39,054 nucleotides of DNA, taken from NCBI GenBank assembly GCA_017960805.1, contig JAGCYM010000006.1:1-39054 (forward strand), read 5' to 3'. Numbering within the stretch: the stretch's first letter is position 1; every line of letters begins with the position of its first letter. The translations under genes were made by a program, and so were the position numbers. Of the stretch, positions 16,148 through 23,138 are shown one piece after another. The DNA is from Ruminococcus sp. Its GTDB lineage: Bacteria > Bacillota > Clostridia > Oscillospirales > Ruminococcaceae. Under the pieces are notes generated by a model that saw nothing but the letters and a program-made list of their open reading frames with translations, was not told the DNA's origin and did not search any database.

Positions 16148-16878
16148 GGAAGGAAAGTTGGCATTCCTACCGCTATATCATTTGGTATAGTCGCTGTAGG
16201 AGACAGCTATGGAGCAATGTTCGAGCTGGTCGAATCTGAAACTATATCGGCGTGTATTTCAAGAGCTCCCGGACAAACCGAGAATTATGCAAAGGTCATG
16301 GCTGATCTTGCAAGGGAGATTCACAGCATTGAGGCTTCAGAAGATGATAGTTTTCCAGAGGCTGCTGAAAGGATAAGAGAGTATATCCGCGGTGGTATCG
16401 CCCACGTTGATGAAGCTCTTGCTGAAAAGTGTATGAAGCTCGTTGACGAACTGCCTGCTTCAGACAACCTTGTTCACGGCGATTTTCATACCGGAAATGT
16501 CTTCATGCAGAATGGTGAGCCGCTTCTGATAGATATGGACAGGATCTCGCGCGGAGATCCGATAATCGAAATAAGTGACCTCTACTATTTCTATGTTATG
16601 CTTGGTGAAAATGATGCTTCCGTTGTAGAGAAATTTATGGGATTCCCGTATGAGGATGCAAAGCTTTTTTTGATTCATTCCTTAAACATTATCTTGGAAC
16701 AGATGACGAGAAAAAGCTGGGCGAGACAATTAAAAAGGCTTCTCTCATTTGCTGTATCCGTATGATAAACAAGCTGCATAAAAAAGGCTGCATTTCAGAA
16801 CAGGAACGCAGGCTTATCGACCACTATATGCACGAATTATCCGAGCGATTAAATGAGATCGATTCTTTGGCATTATAG
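16148..16878 (+). pseudogene. Decayed aminoglycoside-phosphotransferase-like gene
   Basis: Homology begins abruptly at about 16154 (VGIPTAISFGIVAVGDSYGA), so the N-lobe with its nucleotide-binding lysine is missing. The C-lobe is clear: NLVHGDFHTGN (catalytic loop) and LLIDMDR (metal-binding Asp), as in the APH/choline-kinase fold and the TIGR02172-type family. At a run of seven T (around 16664-16671) the frame shifts. The rest of the protein (LKHYLGTDDEKKLGETIKKA, ending IDSLAL at 16878) is in another frame, as if one T had been lost. The first fragment alone would stop at 16765. Two independent lesions make it a pseudogene, unless the T-run count is a sequencing error. Even then the 5' end is gone. 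Confidence 0.8.
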
Positions 16879-16882
16879 CATG

Positions 16883-16921
16883 AAAAATCCCCCTTGAATT
16901 TTCGATTCAGGGGGGATTTTT
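16883..16921. terminator. Bidirectional terminator between the APH-like remnant and the VOC array
   Basis: AAAAATCCCCC-TGAAT pairs with ATTCA-GGGGGGATTTTT around a short loop, with A and T runs on both sides. It can serve the plus-strand remnant and the minus-strand VOC operon. Confidence 0.9.
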
Positions 16922-16936
16922 ATACATCAAAAGATG

Positions 16937-17311
16937 TCACTTTTTGATATGCTGAATGAGGTTAATGGTAAATCCTGAGGGAGATATCATAATCGCGGAT
17001 TTTGCAGATTTACTAGGGATAGCACGGTCACCGTAGAAATTCTTGAAGCCCTTTGCAATGAGAAGGTCGTATGCCTCCTCAAAATTATCCACGTTCATTC
17101 GAATTGACACAAGGTCGTTCGGAACAGGAGCATCGGCCTCGGAAATATCAAGGTAGAAACCGTTAGCGTCCTTCATTCTGATGCCGGTGACATTCATATC
17201 ACCGATGCCCTCCTGTCTGTGGCGCTTCTCGAAGCCGAGCTCCTCAAAGAGCTTAACAAGCGGCTCAGCGTTCTTTGTGATGATCTGGGGATTGAAGGTT
17301 GTGATTTTCAT
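16937..17311 (-). CDS. VOC-fold (glyoxalase/bleomycin-resistance-like) protein, paralog A
   Basis: 124 aa, last gene of a five-gene array. AAAGGAG precedes the ATG. The fold is suggested by the start MKITTFNPQIIT, the helix VKLFEELGFEKRH, the strand GFYLDISEAD, then IRMNVDNFEEAYDLL and the end SPSGFTINLIQHIKK. VOC enzymes use His/Glu metal ligands on specific strands. Here the corresponding positions carry other residues (for example the C-terminal SPSGFxxxL strand), so a non-metal ligand-binding or sequestering role is more likely than catalysis. Five nucleotides separate it from paralog B. Confidence 0.85.
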   Translation of the reverse strand: MKITTFNPQIITKNAEPLVKLFEELGFEKRHRQEGIGDMNVTGIRMKDANGFYLDISEADAPVPNDLVSIRMNVDNFEEAYDLLIAKGFKNFYGDRAIPSKSAKSAIMISPSGFTINLIQHIKK

Positions 17312-17316
17312 AATTT

Positions 17317-17712
17317 TTACTCCTTTATTATTTCATTTTTTAAATGCTGCGACAGAACTATCCCATAGCCCGAAGGAGACATCATAAGGGTGGCTTTTGA
17401 AGAACCTGTATCCGTTACACCATCTCCCTGCTCATTCACAAAACCACGGGCTTTCAGAAACTCATACGCCTCGTCGAAATCATCAACGTTCATTGCGATA
17501 ACTGTCAGGTCAGAGGGTATCTTGTCAGCCTGAGCAACATTTACCCGGAAGCCGTTGGCGTCCTTCATTGCAACTGTTGTGACGTATTCCTTCATCTTGC
17601 CTTCGATACCAGTTTTGGTATGCCTTTTCTCAAATCCGAGAACTTCAAACAACTCGATAGCGTCATTTGCCTTCGCTGAAATGATAAGCGGCCTGAATCC
17701 TGTGATCTTCAT
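17317..17712 (-). CDS. VOC-fold protein, paralog B
   Basis: 131 aa from ATG 17712, chosen because the other paralogs begin MKIT at this residue and AAAGG lies about 10 nt upstream. An in-frame ATG at 17730 overlaps the previous stop (ATGA) and would add six residues. It shares the array's core (LFEVLGFEKRHTKTGIE, IAMNVDDFDEAYEFLKARGF and SPSGYGIVLSQHL). It is slightly longer than its sisters, with insertions around residues 29-35. Function unknown. It is probably expressed with the rest of the array. Confidence 0.85.
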   Translation of the reverse strand: MKITGFRPLIISAKANDAIELFEVLGFEKRHTKTGIEGKMKEYVTTVAMKDANGFRVNVAQADKIPSDLTVIAMNVDDFDEAYEFLKARGFVNEQGDGVTDTGSSKATLMMSPSGYGIVLSQHLKNEIIKE

Positions 17713-17726
17713 AATGATTTTACCTT

Positions 17727-18110
17727 TCATCTATGGTTTTTTCTGATATGCTGCATAAGAGTTATAGTCAAGCCCGTCGGAGATATCATCTCTCTACCTA
17801 TGTGAGTAGGCGAATTGTGGGGAGCATCAGGATAAAGCTCTGTAAATCCGTTGGCTATGAGTATATCATGCGCTGTATCAAAATCATCCACGTTCATTCT
17901 GATAGTTGAAATATCACGTGGGATACTGCTGTTGTCAATAATATCTATGTGAAAGCCTTCTTTATGTTTCATCCGCGTGACTTGCATAGGGACGCCATTC
18001 GGCTTTGCGGTGGGATTATGTGTCGTCTCAAAGCCGAGTTCCTTGAAAAGACTTACCACATCATCATATTGCGACGATATAATAACAGGATCAAATGTCG
18101 TTATCTTCAT
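17727..18110 (-). CDS. VOC-fold protein, paralog C
   Basis: 127 aa, with AAAGGAG before the ATG. It starts MKITTFDPVIIS and keeps LFKELGFETTHN, IRMNVDDFDTAHDIL and the C-terminal SPTGLTITLMQHIRK. It is the most divergent of the five in the loop before the last strand (PDAPHNSPTHIGREM, where the sisters read as a GD...K/S-rich loop). The change suggests a different ligand-contact surface in the same scaffold. Confidence 0.85.
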   Translation of the reverse strand: MKITTFDPVIISSQYDDVVSLFKELGFETTHNPTAKPNGVPMQVTRMKHKEGFHIDIIDNSSIPRDISTIRMNVDDFDTAHDILIANGFTELYPDAPHNSPTHIGREMISPTGLTITLMQHIRKNHR

Positions 18111-18130
18111 AATGATTACTCCTTTTCATG

Positions 18131-18505
18131 TCATTTCTTGATATGTTTTACAAGTACGATGATAAATCCCGAAGGCGAAGCCAAAGTAGCGGCTTTGGCG
18201 CTCTTGGTGTCGATGATCCTGTCGCCTTTTGTGTTCTTGAAGCCGTGTGCTGTGAGGATATTGTATGCCTCCTCAAAATCGTCAACATTCATTCTGATGA
18301 ATGTCATATCGCGCTCTACCTGCTTGGCATCGGCTACATCGACATGGAAGCCGTTTTCGTCCTTCATACGATAGGAAGGAAAGTCGCCTGCCTCTACTGA
18401 GGTAACGGGCGCATGTGTCTTCTTGAAGCCGAGCTCGCCGAACAGTTCAATAATATCCTCTGCTTTGGAGGATATTATCATGGGATCAAATGTTGTTATT
18501 TTCAT
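18131..18505 (-). CDS. VOC-fold protein, paralog D
   Basis: 124 aa, with AAAGGGAAG before the ATG. The core is MKITTFDPMIIS, ELFGELGFKKTHA, FRVDM-type strand GFHVDVADAK, IRMNVDDFEEAYNIL and SPSGFIIVLVKHIKK (QHI replaced by KHI). The gap to paralog C is 20 nt and to paralog E 26 nt. No metal-ligand pattern can be seen. Confidence 0.85.
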   Translation of the reverse strand: MKITTFDPMIISSKAEDIIELFGELGFKKTHAPVTSVEAGDFPSYRMKDENGFHVDVADAKQVERDMTFIRMNVDDFEEAYNILTAHGFKNTKGDRIIDTKSAKAATLASPSGFIIVLVKHIKK

Positions 18506-18531
18506 AATAATCTTCCCTTTCCAATATACAG

Positions 18532-18906
18532 TTAATCCTTTATATGCTGGCAGAGGTCAAATGCAAAGCCAGAGGGTGAGCGAAGCATACAAGACTTATT
18601 GGTTTTGGTATCTACTGTATGATCGCCCTTGGGATTTGTGAATCCTTTGGATTTCAAAAGCTCATATGCCTCATCAAAATTATCAACATTCATACGTATA
18701 ATTGTCATATCCTGAGGAAGTCCGTCAACCTGCGCTATATCAACATAGAAGCCGTCAGCATTCTTCATGCGGTAATTTGTAATGTCTTTTCTGTCCTCAT
18801 TGATAGTGATAGTGTGTCGTTTCTCGAAGCCGAGAGCCTCAAAGAGCTTGATAACAGATTCTGAATCCTTTGTAAGTATAAGTGGGTTAAAGGTTGTGAT
18901 TTTCAT
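18532..18906 (-). CDS. VOC-fold protein, paralog E (first gene of the array)
   Basis: 124 aa, with AAGGAGG directly before the ATG. It is the promoter-proximal member of the array. It keeps MKITTFNPLILT, LFEALGFEKRH, YRMKNADGFYVDIAQVD, IRMNVDNFDEAYELL and SPSGFAFDLCQHIK. Paralogs A and E are the most alike by eye, so tandem duplication from a common unit is likely. The single-unit length (about 124 aa) is the usual size for one VOC subunit, which normally works as a dimer. Confidence 0.85.
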   Translation of the reverse strand: MKITTFNPLILTKDSESVIKLFEALGFEKRHTITINEDRKDITNYRMKNADGFYVDIAQVDGLPQDMTIIRMNVDNFDEAYELLKSKGFTNPKGDHTVDTKTNKSCMLRSPSGFAFDLCQHIKD

Positions 18907-18942
18907 TTAATTTCCTCCTTAGATAGATATGAAAGATATTTA

Positions 18943-18971
18943 TTTATACGCGGCATCCGCGGATAAAACAA
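18943..18971 (-). promoter_or_regulatory. Promoter of the VOC array
   Basis: On the minus strand, TTGTTT (18971-18966), a 17-nt spacer and TATAAA (18948-18943). The spacer contains the perfect 10-bp palindrome ATCCGCGGAT, a possible operator. Farther upstream at 19072-19081 is another perfect palindrome, TGTTCGAACA. Between 18972 and 19289 I see no gene. Confidence 0.6.
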
Positions 18972-19289
18972 GTTGACGAGCAGAGTGTTTGAGAACAGGT
19001 AGCGTAAATCAACATTTTTTTATTAACTTATCAATTATTATAGCACAGATTGCACAATAATAATGCGTGTTTGTTCGAACATTTTATAAACAAATAATTA
19101 ACAATCACAGTGGAAACATTTCACAAAAACATTTCGTCTCATAAACTGAGCTTGCCTCGGCGAATAAGTTGTCTCATTCTACTAAAAGAACCTATAATGC
19201 CCCAACTGTTCCAAATACCGATGTATCAGGAACTTTCTAATTCCAAGAAAGAAGATTTACAGAATGTTAATCACCCCCTCCGATAAATA

Positions 19290-19298
19290 TGATATAAT
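19290..19298 (+). promoter_or_regulatory. Extended -10 promoter of the wall-anchored protein gene
   Basis: TGATATAAT, an extended -10 element, with no recognisable -35 at the right distance. It lies about 40 nt before the ATG. Confidence 0.65.
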
Positions 19299-19338
19299 GC
19301 TATATATAAAAATTATATTTGTATAGGAGGAGTCAAAC

Positions 19339-20664
19339 ATGAGAAAAAACGACGCAATAATAAAAGTTGCATCACTCTTTTTCGCCGCAGCCATCACTAT
19401 TTCGACAACGCTCACTTTCTCAGTATATGCAGATGACTCACTTGCTCAGAAAAATGAGGAGCAGAAAGAGGCTGATATCAGGCAAAGAACTCTTCTGAAG
19501 CAGGCACTCGATCAGGTCGTCGATGCTGGCACTCCCAAAGAGGATATTGCCTGCTACGAGATACCTCATAGTGACCGTAATGTCACCTGCGTTGTCATTC
19601 TTGGAAACAACGGTATATCAAAGCTGTTCCTCAGTGATTCAGAAGGCGTAAAAGCCAATATAGACTACCCCGACACAAATAGTTTCGTCTACGGATACTC
19701 GGAAAATGAGGAGATACTTGTCAAGGAATCTGCCGAAAACGGATACCGCTACGTTGTGTACAAGTTCAACGGTAAGGAGCTTGAAGAGCTCAGCGTACTC
19801 AGCGTTAACGGCGAAGATATATCCTGCAACGGAAAAGCTCTCACTCCCGAGGAATGTGACAAGGCGATAGAGGAGCTCAAAGCCCGCTTTAACGAATTCT
19901 CAGATCTCGAAAAGCTGCCCTACGATTCAGCTATCTTCAAATTTTACCGCCCTGTTTCCGACACATGGCAGCAAAGATACATCGAGCTAATGGACGCATA
20001 TCTCGACAATTTCCTTGCCGGAAATGCCAGCAAAAACGATACCAGCTTCGAGCTATGCGACATAAACTCAGACGGCAAGCCGGAGCTCTATGTATACGCT
20101 CCGGAAAGCGCGACCATGCTTGCTTTCCCGAGAGAAACAGCGCCATTGGCTCTGCTGAATTCCTCATTTGGCAACGACCAGATGATAGTCCGTTACACAA
20201 AGGGCGGAAACAAAAACTACTTCACCTACAACAGCGACGGTTCAACAATGTATATAGAACTGCTCATGAAAGATGATACTGTCAGCTACGGAAATATACT
20301 TTGGGAGGCAAACGGCGCTTATTACAACGGCGGGACTGAGCTGAATGCAGAAGAATACAACAAACTTATGACTGAAACGACCGAAGGCGTTACAGATGAG
20401 CTTGGCAAGTCTGCCATGACCTACGCCGAGGTCAAAGCGTATCTGCTTGCTGACCTCGAAGACTCTGTTCAAACCACAACAGTTTCAGCACAAGCCGCAG
20501 TGACTTCCACCACTATAACTACGGCAAAAACAACTGCTTCCACCTCAAAGACTGCCAAAACTTCTGATAGTCCAAAGACCGGCGACAGCGGCTCTGCACT
20601 CGTGGTAACAGCCCTTGCCGGAGCAATAGGTCTCGCATTTTCAGTCAGAAAGAAACACGAATAA
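19339..20664 (+). CDS. Secreted, probably sortase-anchored protein
   Basis: 441 aa with AGGAGGAG upstream. The signal peptide spans about 1-31 (basic start, then ASLFFAAAITISTTLTFSVYA). The mature region begins with a charged helix and later carries an EF-hand-like loop, DINSDGKPEL (about residues 236-245). A Thr/Ser/Ala-rich linker follows, then SPKTGD, a hydrophobic stretch and the basic tail RKKHE. That is a variant of the LPxTG sorting signal seen in Ruminococcaceae. The protein would be linked to peptidoglycan on the cell surface. The nearby sortase is only a fragment, so anchoring must use another sortase. I do not recognise the central domain. Confidence 0.85.
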   Translation: MRKNDAIIKVASLFFAAAITISTTLTFSVYADDSLAQKNEEQKEADIRQRTLLKQALDQVVDAGTPKEDIACYEIPHSDRNVTCVVILGNNGISKLFLSDSEGVKANIDYPDTNSFVYGYSENEEILVKESAENGYRYVVYKFNGKELEELSVLSVNGEDISCNGKALTPEECDKAIEELKARFNEFSDLEKLPYDSAIFKFYRPVSDTWQQRYIELMDAYLDNFLAGNASKNDTSFELCDINSDGKPELYVYAPESATMLAFPRETAPLALLNSSFGNDQMIVRYTKGGNKNYFTYNSDGSTMYIELLMKDDTVSYGNILWEANGAYYNGGTELNAEEYNKLMTETTEGVTDELGKSAMTYAEVKAYLLADLEDSVQTTTVSAQAAVTSTTITTAKTTASTSKTAKTSDSPKTGDSGSALVVTALAGAIGLAFSVRKKHE

Positions 20665-20761
20665 CCTCAAAATGGCGCTATGTATAAATCCGGTCTTTTC
20701 AAAGAAAAAGACAGTACTTTTCTCTCGGGAACGAAAAAATCAAAAACTATCGGATCTGGTA

Positions 20762-21400
20762 ATGAATATGGTTGAGTATAAAAAGTATGACAGTTCGTAT
20801 GAAAATGCTGCACTAAAGGTCTTTATTGAGTCTTTTGTCAACTATCCTCTGTTTTGGGGAGCTTTCGAAGACAGATTCAACTCTGGGATAAAGCTGCGTA
20901 GTTTTTACGATGATTTGATGAAGGTGATATTCAGAGCTACTATCCGCAAGGATGACTGCTATATGGGCGTTATGGATGGAAAGGTTATATGTATTGTGAT
21001 CGTTGAGAAACCATCAGACAAACCAGTTAGTTTTTGGGATTATACTGTAAGCGGAATGGCGGGTGTCATTGTGAAACTCGGACTTATAGGCACTCTTAAG
21101 TTTATGGAACTGTCAGATAAAACAGAATATGTTGTAAAAAGCATACGAGAACCTCGGTGGCACTTGTATTTTCTGGCAGTCGATCCTAAGTATCAGTGCC
21201 AGGGCATCGGATCGGGTGCGATACAGGATTTCCTCATTCCTTTGGTTAGATCTAATGGCGGGAATATCATTACCGTAACTACTAATTCTGAGAAAAACGT
21301 GGACTTTTATATAAATAACGGATTCTCGCTTGTTAAAGAAGAGATGCTTGAATACAACGAAAAATCTATCGGAAACTGGACCTTCAGAATGGATTTATGA
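20762..21400 (+). CDS. GNAT-family acetyltransferase
   Basis: 213 aa if started at ATG 20762. The frame is open 30 codons further, to 20672, but that extension reads like non-coding sequence and has no ribosome site. The 20762 start also has only a weak site, so the start is uncertain (20768 is equally possible). The acetyl-CoA-binding block is clear: HLYFLAVDPKYQCQGIGSGAIQDF, with the Q-x-x-G-x-G turn, followed by TNSEKNVDFYINNGFSLV. The acceptor is unknown. It is 100 nt after the wall-anchored protein with no terminator between, so readthrough is possible. Confidence 0.8.
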   Translation: MNMVEYKKYDSSYENAALKVFIESFVNYPLFWGAFEDRFNSGIKLRSFYDDLMKVIFRATIRKDDCYMGVMDGKVICIVIVEKPSDKPVSFWDYTVSGMAGVIVKLGLIGTLKFMELSDKTEYVVKSIREPRWHLYFLAVDPKYQCQGIGSGAIQDFLIPLVRSNGGNIITVTTNSEKNVDFYINNGFSLVKEEMLEYNEKSIGNWTFRMDL

Positions 21401-21446
21401 GTATTAACGTTATGCTACAGGATCTGACAATAGTGAATCAGAGAAA

Positions 21447-21635
21447 TTGAAACCATTGCTTTCAATGATGGAAGATATTGCGGTAGCAATGGGCAAATAC
21501 TTGAAATCCGGAGAGGCGGCCTTCCTTCCGGACATTCCGGTTCCTGATAATCGTATCGTACCTATTGATGAGGTTCCTGAAGATGCTGTTATCTATGAGG
21601 TTAGACTGGAGACAAATGGTGAAAAAAAGCAATAA
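21447..21635 (+). CDS. Small protein or 3' gene fragment
   Basis: 62 aa from TTG. The frame is open about 15 codons further upstream without a good start. It reads MEDIAVAMGKYLKSGEAAFLPDIPVPDNRIVPIDEVPEDAVIYEVRLE and looks like the C-terminal end of a longer protein. I do not recognise it. It may be a decayed gene in this mosaic stretch. Confidence 0.45.
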   Translation: MKPLLSMMEDIAVAMGKYLKSGEAAFLPDIPVPDNRIVPIDEVPEDAVIYEVRLETNGEKKQ

Positions 21636-21992
21636 CTTATAGCTGCGACATTTAGTTACCTTTATTATCCCGATTGTACTGTTAGCTTTGCTTTATGGTG
21701 CGCAAAACGTCATCCTAAGTTATGGTTTACCTTTGTGCCAAAAGCGATCAAAAATCTGATACTATACAAAAAAGGACTCGATTCCAGCGTTTTCACATTT
21801 CATGAAAACCACTAAAACCGAGTCCGAAACTTTGTGTACTATTTTTAGCTGAAAAATCAGAGATTAGCCGGTATATCGACCTTTGAAGAGCTCCGAAACC
21901 ACCTTTGTGGGGGTTCAACTCCCTAAAAAGCCTTAAAACACCCAAATGTCATCCCTCATTTTTTTAAGAAATTTTTCTGAATTTGGGCAGCA
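21636..21992. other. Intergenic stretch with a possible gene remnant
   Basis: A start-less plus-strand frame (about 21650-21814: YYPDCTVSFALWCAKRH, then KLWFTFVPKAIKNLI) looks protein-like but cannot be identified. A GTTCAACT element near 21912-21920 resembles a tRNA T-arm but has no tRNA around it. No intact gene is seen. Confidence 0.35.
21767..21825 (-). terminator. Hairpin with T-run on the minus strand
   Basis: GGACTCG (21774-21780) pairs with CGAGTCC (21819-21825), with GTTTTC/GAAAAC pairing inside. The minus-strand 3' side is a run of T. No minus-strand gene lies directly upstream now, so it may have terminated a lost gene or belong to an element end. Confidence 0.5.
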
Positions 21993-22018
21993 AAAAAGCC
22001 CGAATATTCGGGCTTTTT
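21993..22018. terminator. Bidirectional terminator before tRNA-Arg
   Basis: A perfect 26-bp palindrome, AAAAAGCCCGAA/TTCGGGCTTTTT, with A and T runs on both sides. It lies 30 nt beyond the tRNA 3' end. Confidence 0.85.
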
Positions 22019-22049
22019 CTGCATTGTCATACATTTAGTCATGACGATA

Positions 22050-22124
22050 TGGTACGCCTGACTGGAATCGAACCAGCGCACATGGCGTCGGAGGCCACTG
22101 CTCTATCCACTGAGCTACAGGCGC
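22050..22124 (-). tRNA. tRNA-Arg (anticodon CCG)
   Basis: Read on the minus strand, it has an acceptor stem GCGCCTG/CAGGCGT (first pair G-U), D-arm GCTCAGTGGATAGAGC, anticodon loop CTCCGAC (anticodon CCG), T-arm with GGTTCGATTCC, and an encoded CCA end. Its own promoter lies immediately upstream. Confidence 0.93.
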
Positions 22125-22143
22125 ATATTTGTTAACATTTACT

Positions 22144-22172
22144 ATTATATCAAAAACTATTGTATTTTGCAA
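22144..22172 (-). promoter_or_regulatory. Promoter of tRNA-Arg
   Basis: TTGCAA (22172-22167), a 17-nt spacer and TATAAT (22149-22144) on the minus strand, about 20 nt from the tRNA 5' end. Confidence 0.8.
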
Positions 22173-22188
22173 GAGTTTATGATATAAT
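22160..22188 (+). promoter_or_regulatory. Promoter of the permuted NlpC/P60-like gene
   Basis: TTGTAT (22160-22165), a 17-nt spacer and TATAAT (22183-22188). Its -35 region interleaves with that of the divergent tRNA-Arg promoter. Confidence 0.75.
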
Positions 22189-22251
22189 TGTTAGAGAAAA
22201 AATGAGGTTCGACGTAAAATAGGCTTAGAACCAATCGATGGGGGTGAAATT

Positions 22252-22836
22252 TTGGAGGATTATATCTACGTGATAGTTGCGCAGACCGGTACTGGTCCCG
22301 CAAGATTTTTCAGATTCATAACCAAAAAGCCATTTAACCATGTTTCTCTTTCGGCAGATGTAACTCTTTCAGAGATGTACAGCTTCTGTCGTACATATCG
22401 TCCTGTTCCGCTTCCTGCGACATTTAATAAGGAAATAGTCGGAAAGGGAACACTCGGACAGTTCGGATATATTCCATGTGAAATATATAGGATTCCTGTA
22501 ACGAAAGAGCAGAAAGCGGAATATAACAGCATTATCCGCCATTTTGTTGATAACAGAAACATCTACTCATATAATATACTGGGCCTTTTAGCTGTATATA
22601 TGAACATAGAGTGGAAACGCCAGAAAAGCTTTGTGTGTTCTCAGTTTGTTGCATATACTCTTGATAAGATCGGAATCCCGCTTGAGAAATCATTCTGTCT
22701 TTATACACCTGATGATTTCCGCAGATTCCCTGGAGCAACACTGTATTATGCAGGGGAACTGAATACTTTCTATGATGATATCATGTCTCGTCCTGAGAGT
22801 ATGTATCCCAGAACATTTACATCTAGAGCAAACTAA
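22252..22836 (+). CDS. Permuted NlpC/P60 (papain-like) hydrolase
   Basis: 194 aa from TTG 22252, with GGGGGTG upstream. The histidine strand FNHVSLSAD (about residues 28-36) precedes the cysteine helix FVCSQFVAYTLDKIG (about 126-140). That is the reversed order typical of permuted NlpC/P60 (YiiX/YaeF-like) enzymes. There is no signal peptide, so it is predicted to be cytosolic. The substrate could be a peptide or lipid amide bond. Its 3' end overlaps by 4 nt the end of the convergent gene, and no terminator is visible between them. Confidence 0.8.
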   Translation: MEDYIYVIVAQTGTGPARFFRFITKKPFNHVSLSADVTLSEMYSFCRTYRPVPLPATFNKEIVGKGTLGQFGYIPCEIYRIPVTKEQKAEYNSIIRHFVDNRNIYSYNILGLLAVYMNIEWKRQKSFVCSQFVAYTLDKIGIPLEKSFCLYTPDDFRRFPGATLYYAGELNTFYDDIMSRPESMYPRTFTSRAN

Positions 22837-23138
22837 ACTATTTCAGATATTTTAGACGAGAGCAGAAATGCCGCTCGGATCTCGTCTGCGACAGTCAAAT
22901 ATACTGCAGTAATGATCCGGCTGTCGCTGTCTATCATATGACTGATCCGGAAACTCTTATCCAGTATATCAAGCTGAGAATAATCATTCTCTACCGTAAG
23001 ATGTGCCGGAGATATCTGATTAATATTAAGTTTATTATAAGAATTTGCATAAGATAATAAAAACATTCTTAGACCGCAATTCAGTATGACGTAAGTAATT
23101 ACGATACTGACTGCGGTCTTATTTATTCTTCTTTTCAT
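22833..23138 (-). CDS. Small membrane protein coupled to SpoIIP
   Basis: 101 aa from ATG 23138, chosen because AAGGAG lies 5 nt upstream inside the end of spoIIP. The first 25 residues of the longer open frame read through the spoIIP region and are unlikely to be translated. One membrane helix (about residues 9-27: SIVITYVILNCGLRMFLLSY) is followed by a mainly extracytoplasmic domain. It overlaps the SpoIIP gene by 20 nt, so coupled translation and a role in the same sporulation step are likely. I do not recognise the family. Confidence 0.75.
   Translation of the reverse strand: MKRRINKTAVSIVITYVILNCGLRMFLLSYANSYNKLNINQISPAHLTVENDYSQLDILDKSFRISHMIDSDSRIITAVYLTVADEIRAAFLLSSKISEIV

Noticed and set aside
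16937-18906. VOC array mistaken for a CRISPR-like or repeat region
   Set aside because: The similarity is at protein level across full genes, with diverged nucleotides and separate ribosome sites. There are no short direct repeats with spacers, and no CRISPR array was seen anywhere in the window.
20672-20761. 30-codon N-terminal extension of the GNAT protein
   Set aside because: It has no ribosome site and a low-complexity Lys/Arg/Ser composition unlike the family's N-terminus.
21905-21925. T-arm-like GTTCAACT element as a second tRNA
   Set aside because: No acceptor, D or anticodon arms can be assembled around it.
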